A DNA stretch of 64,000 nt, taken from contig NZ_RHFG01000013.1 in assembly GCF_004745485.1 (NCBI RefSeq), positions 1 to 64,000 of the forward strand. Reading direction: 5' to 3'. Source of the stretch: Brevibacterium sp. S22. Lineage in GTDB: Bacteria > Actinomycetota > Actinomycetes > Actinomycetales > Brevibacteriaceae. Of the stretch, positions 63,265-64,000 are shown piece by piece (positions within the stretch are counted from its first letter, which is position 1; the number at the start of each line of letters is the position of its first letter). Both the position numbers and the translations under genes were made by a program. The notes beneath the pieces were generated by a model, which saw only the letters and a program-made list of their open reading frames with translations, made no database searches and had not been told where the DNA came from.

Positions 63265-64000
63265 ATGACTCCTTCCAATCGTGGTTCGCAGCCGAACAGA
63301 GCTGCCGGGCAGCCTCGCCAGTCTAGCGGGAAGCTGCCTGCTCACGTGTACCGCAGACGCCGCATCACTCTGGGCGTGGCGAGCCTCCTCGTCCTGGGAC
63401 TGCTTGTGCTCGGAATCGTCGGTATCGTCAAAGCGATCGGCGGCCGCAGCGATGAACCAGACAAGACCGCCGTCGAGGAGACGACACCGGCTGAATCGAC
63501 GACGACGGCACCAGTGCCGGATAAGAAGGCAGCGAGCGGAAAATGCCCTGAGGGCAAGGTCTCGCTGAAGGCGAAGGTCGATCCGAAATCCGTGAAGGAC
63601 GGAAAAGAACCCGAATTCGGCATGGTCATCGAGAACGACCACACCGCCACCTGCCTCATCGAAGTCGGCACTGAGAAGCAGGAGTTCATCGTCGAGAAGG
63701 ACGGCGACGTCGTGTGGTCGTCGAAGTACTGTGCGGCCGCGAAAGATGAGAATGCGGAGGCCTCAACTGAGTTCGCACCGCAGTCGGAGAAGACCGCGAA
63801 GCTCAAGTGGAACCGGACCAAGGTCGACAAGAACTGCAATCGCAGCGATGAGGACTTCGCTCCCGGCGACTATGACCTGATTGTGAAGCTCGAGGACAAG
63901 AAGAGCGAACCGACGACGTTCACACTCGAAAAAGACGCCGCCACCAAGGCGAAGGAGAAGAAGGCCGCGGAGGAGAAGAAGAAAGCCGAAGACGAGAAGA
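63265..64000 (+). CDS. Membrane-anchored extracytoplasmic protein, C-terminus beyond the window
   Basis: At least 245 residues, open at the right edge. A basic N-terminus (MTPSNRGSQPNRAAGQPRQS) precedes one helix (ITLGVASLLVLGLLVLGIVG). A Thr/Pro/Glu linker and an outside domain with four cysteines (GKCPEG, ATCLIE, KYCAAA, KNCNRS) follow, then a Lys/Glu/Ala coiled segment at the edge (KAKEKKAAEEKKKAEDEK). The four cysteines suggest two disulfides in a small beta domain. Family not recognised. The 24-nt gap to mutY leaves little room for separate promoters. Confidence 0.75.
   Translation, partial: MTPSNRGSQPNRAAGQPRQSSGKLPAHVYRRRRITLGVASLLVLGLLVLGIVGIVKAIGGRSDEPDKTAVEETTPAESTTTAPVPDKKAASGKCPEGKVSLKAKVDPKSVKDGKEPEFGMVIENDHTATCLIEVGTEKQEFIVEKDGDVVWSSKYCAAAKDENAEASTEFAPQSEKTAKLKWNRTKVDKNCNRSDEDFAPGDYDLIVKLEDKKSEPTTFTLEKDAATKAKEKKAAEEKKKAEDEK

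Overview
The window is chromosomal DNA of a high-GC Gram-positive actinobacterium. The best guess is a Brevibacterium-like member of the Micrococcales. Support comes from Lsr2, ClpC, a thymidylate kinase fused to a 12-helix membrane domain, the folate/FtsH/tilS gene order, Tat and LPXTG signals, and TetR-controlled acyl-CoA genes. The species is an inference from gene content and codon use. Nothing here identifies it directly.

Layout. (1) 1-75: start of an IS30-like transposase leaving the window on the minus strand, then about 220 nt without a gene. (2) 300-7066: acetyltransferase, lipoate-ligase-like protein, the fused thymidylate kinase, DNA polymerase III delta' and an M20 peptidase. (3) 7182-10470: tRNA-Thr(CGT) with promoter and terminator, then a patchy accessory stretch with a tandem repeat, a TetR regulator with a clear operator and two membrane proteins, a decayed hydrolase, and a lysine-rich secreted protein. 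(4) 10471-20502: lipid and branched-chain acid catabolism. It holds fadA-fadB, a quinone oxidoreductase, and a TetR gene divergent from a methylcrotonyl-CoA carboxylase/acyl-CoA dehydrogenase operon with a readable promoter and operator. (5) 20642-31000: cardiolipin synthase, NagD-like phosphatase, ArsR/SRPBCC pair, histidine phosphatase, MaoC-CitE pair, deformylase, MsrA, nitroreductase and an MFS pump. (6) 31180-38521: a large SwrC-like RND permease with a Gly/Ala-rich insertion, a CPBP protease, and a Tat-exported, LPXTG-anchored PhoX-type phosphatase preceded by a PHO-box-like triple repeat. (7) 38618-57511: a conserved housekeeping block. In order it is ppa, dacB, a zinc protease, tilS, (inserted amidohydrolase and MFS genes), hpt, ftsH, folE, folP, folB-folK, DUF3180, two PH-domain proteins, a DUF2520 protein, lysS, a small membrane protein and lsr2. 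(8) 57795-64000: macrolide phosphotransferase, clpC behind a 17-bp palindrome, an N-acetylglutamate-synthase-like GNAT, mutY, and a membrane-anchored protein that runs off the right edge.

How the genes work together. ftsH through the DUF2520 gene are chained by 4-nt or shorter overlaps and probably form one long transcript making tetrahydrofolate plus membrane-protein functions. The carboxylase alpha and beta subunits, acyl-CoA dehydrogenase and the separated MaoC/CitE pair resemble a leucine/isovalerate pathway whose last genes lie 4.4 kb away. fadA-fadB would finish the resulting acyl-CoA chains.

No CRISPR array, prophage, toxin-antitoxin pair or recognisable new defence system was found. 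The most interesting points are regulatory (PHO box, TetR operators, clpC palindrome, hairpin over the qor ribosome site) and architectural (Tat+LPXTG phosphatase, kinase fusion with a repeat-bearing tail, delta' subunit without zinc cysteines, RND permease with a Gly/Ala insertion).
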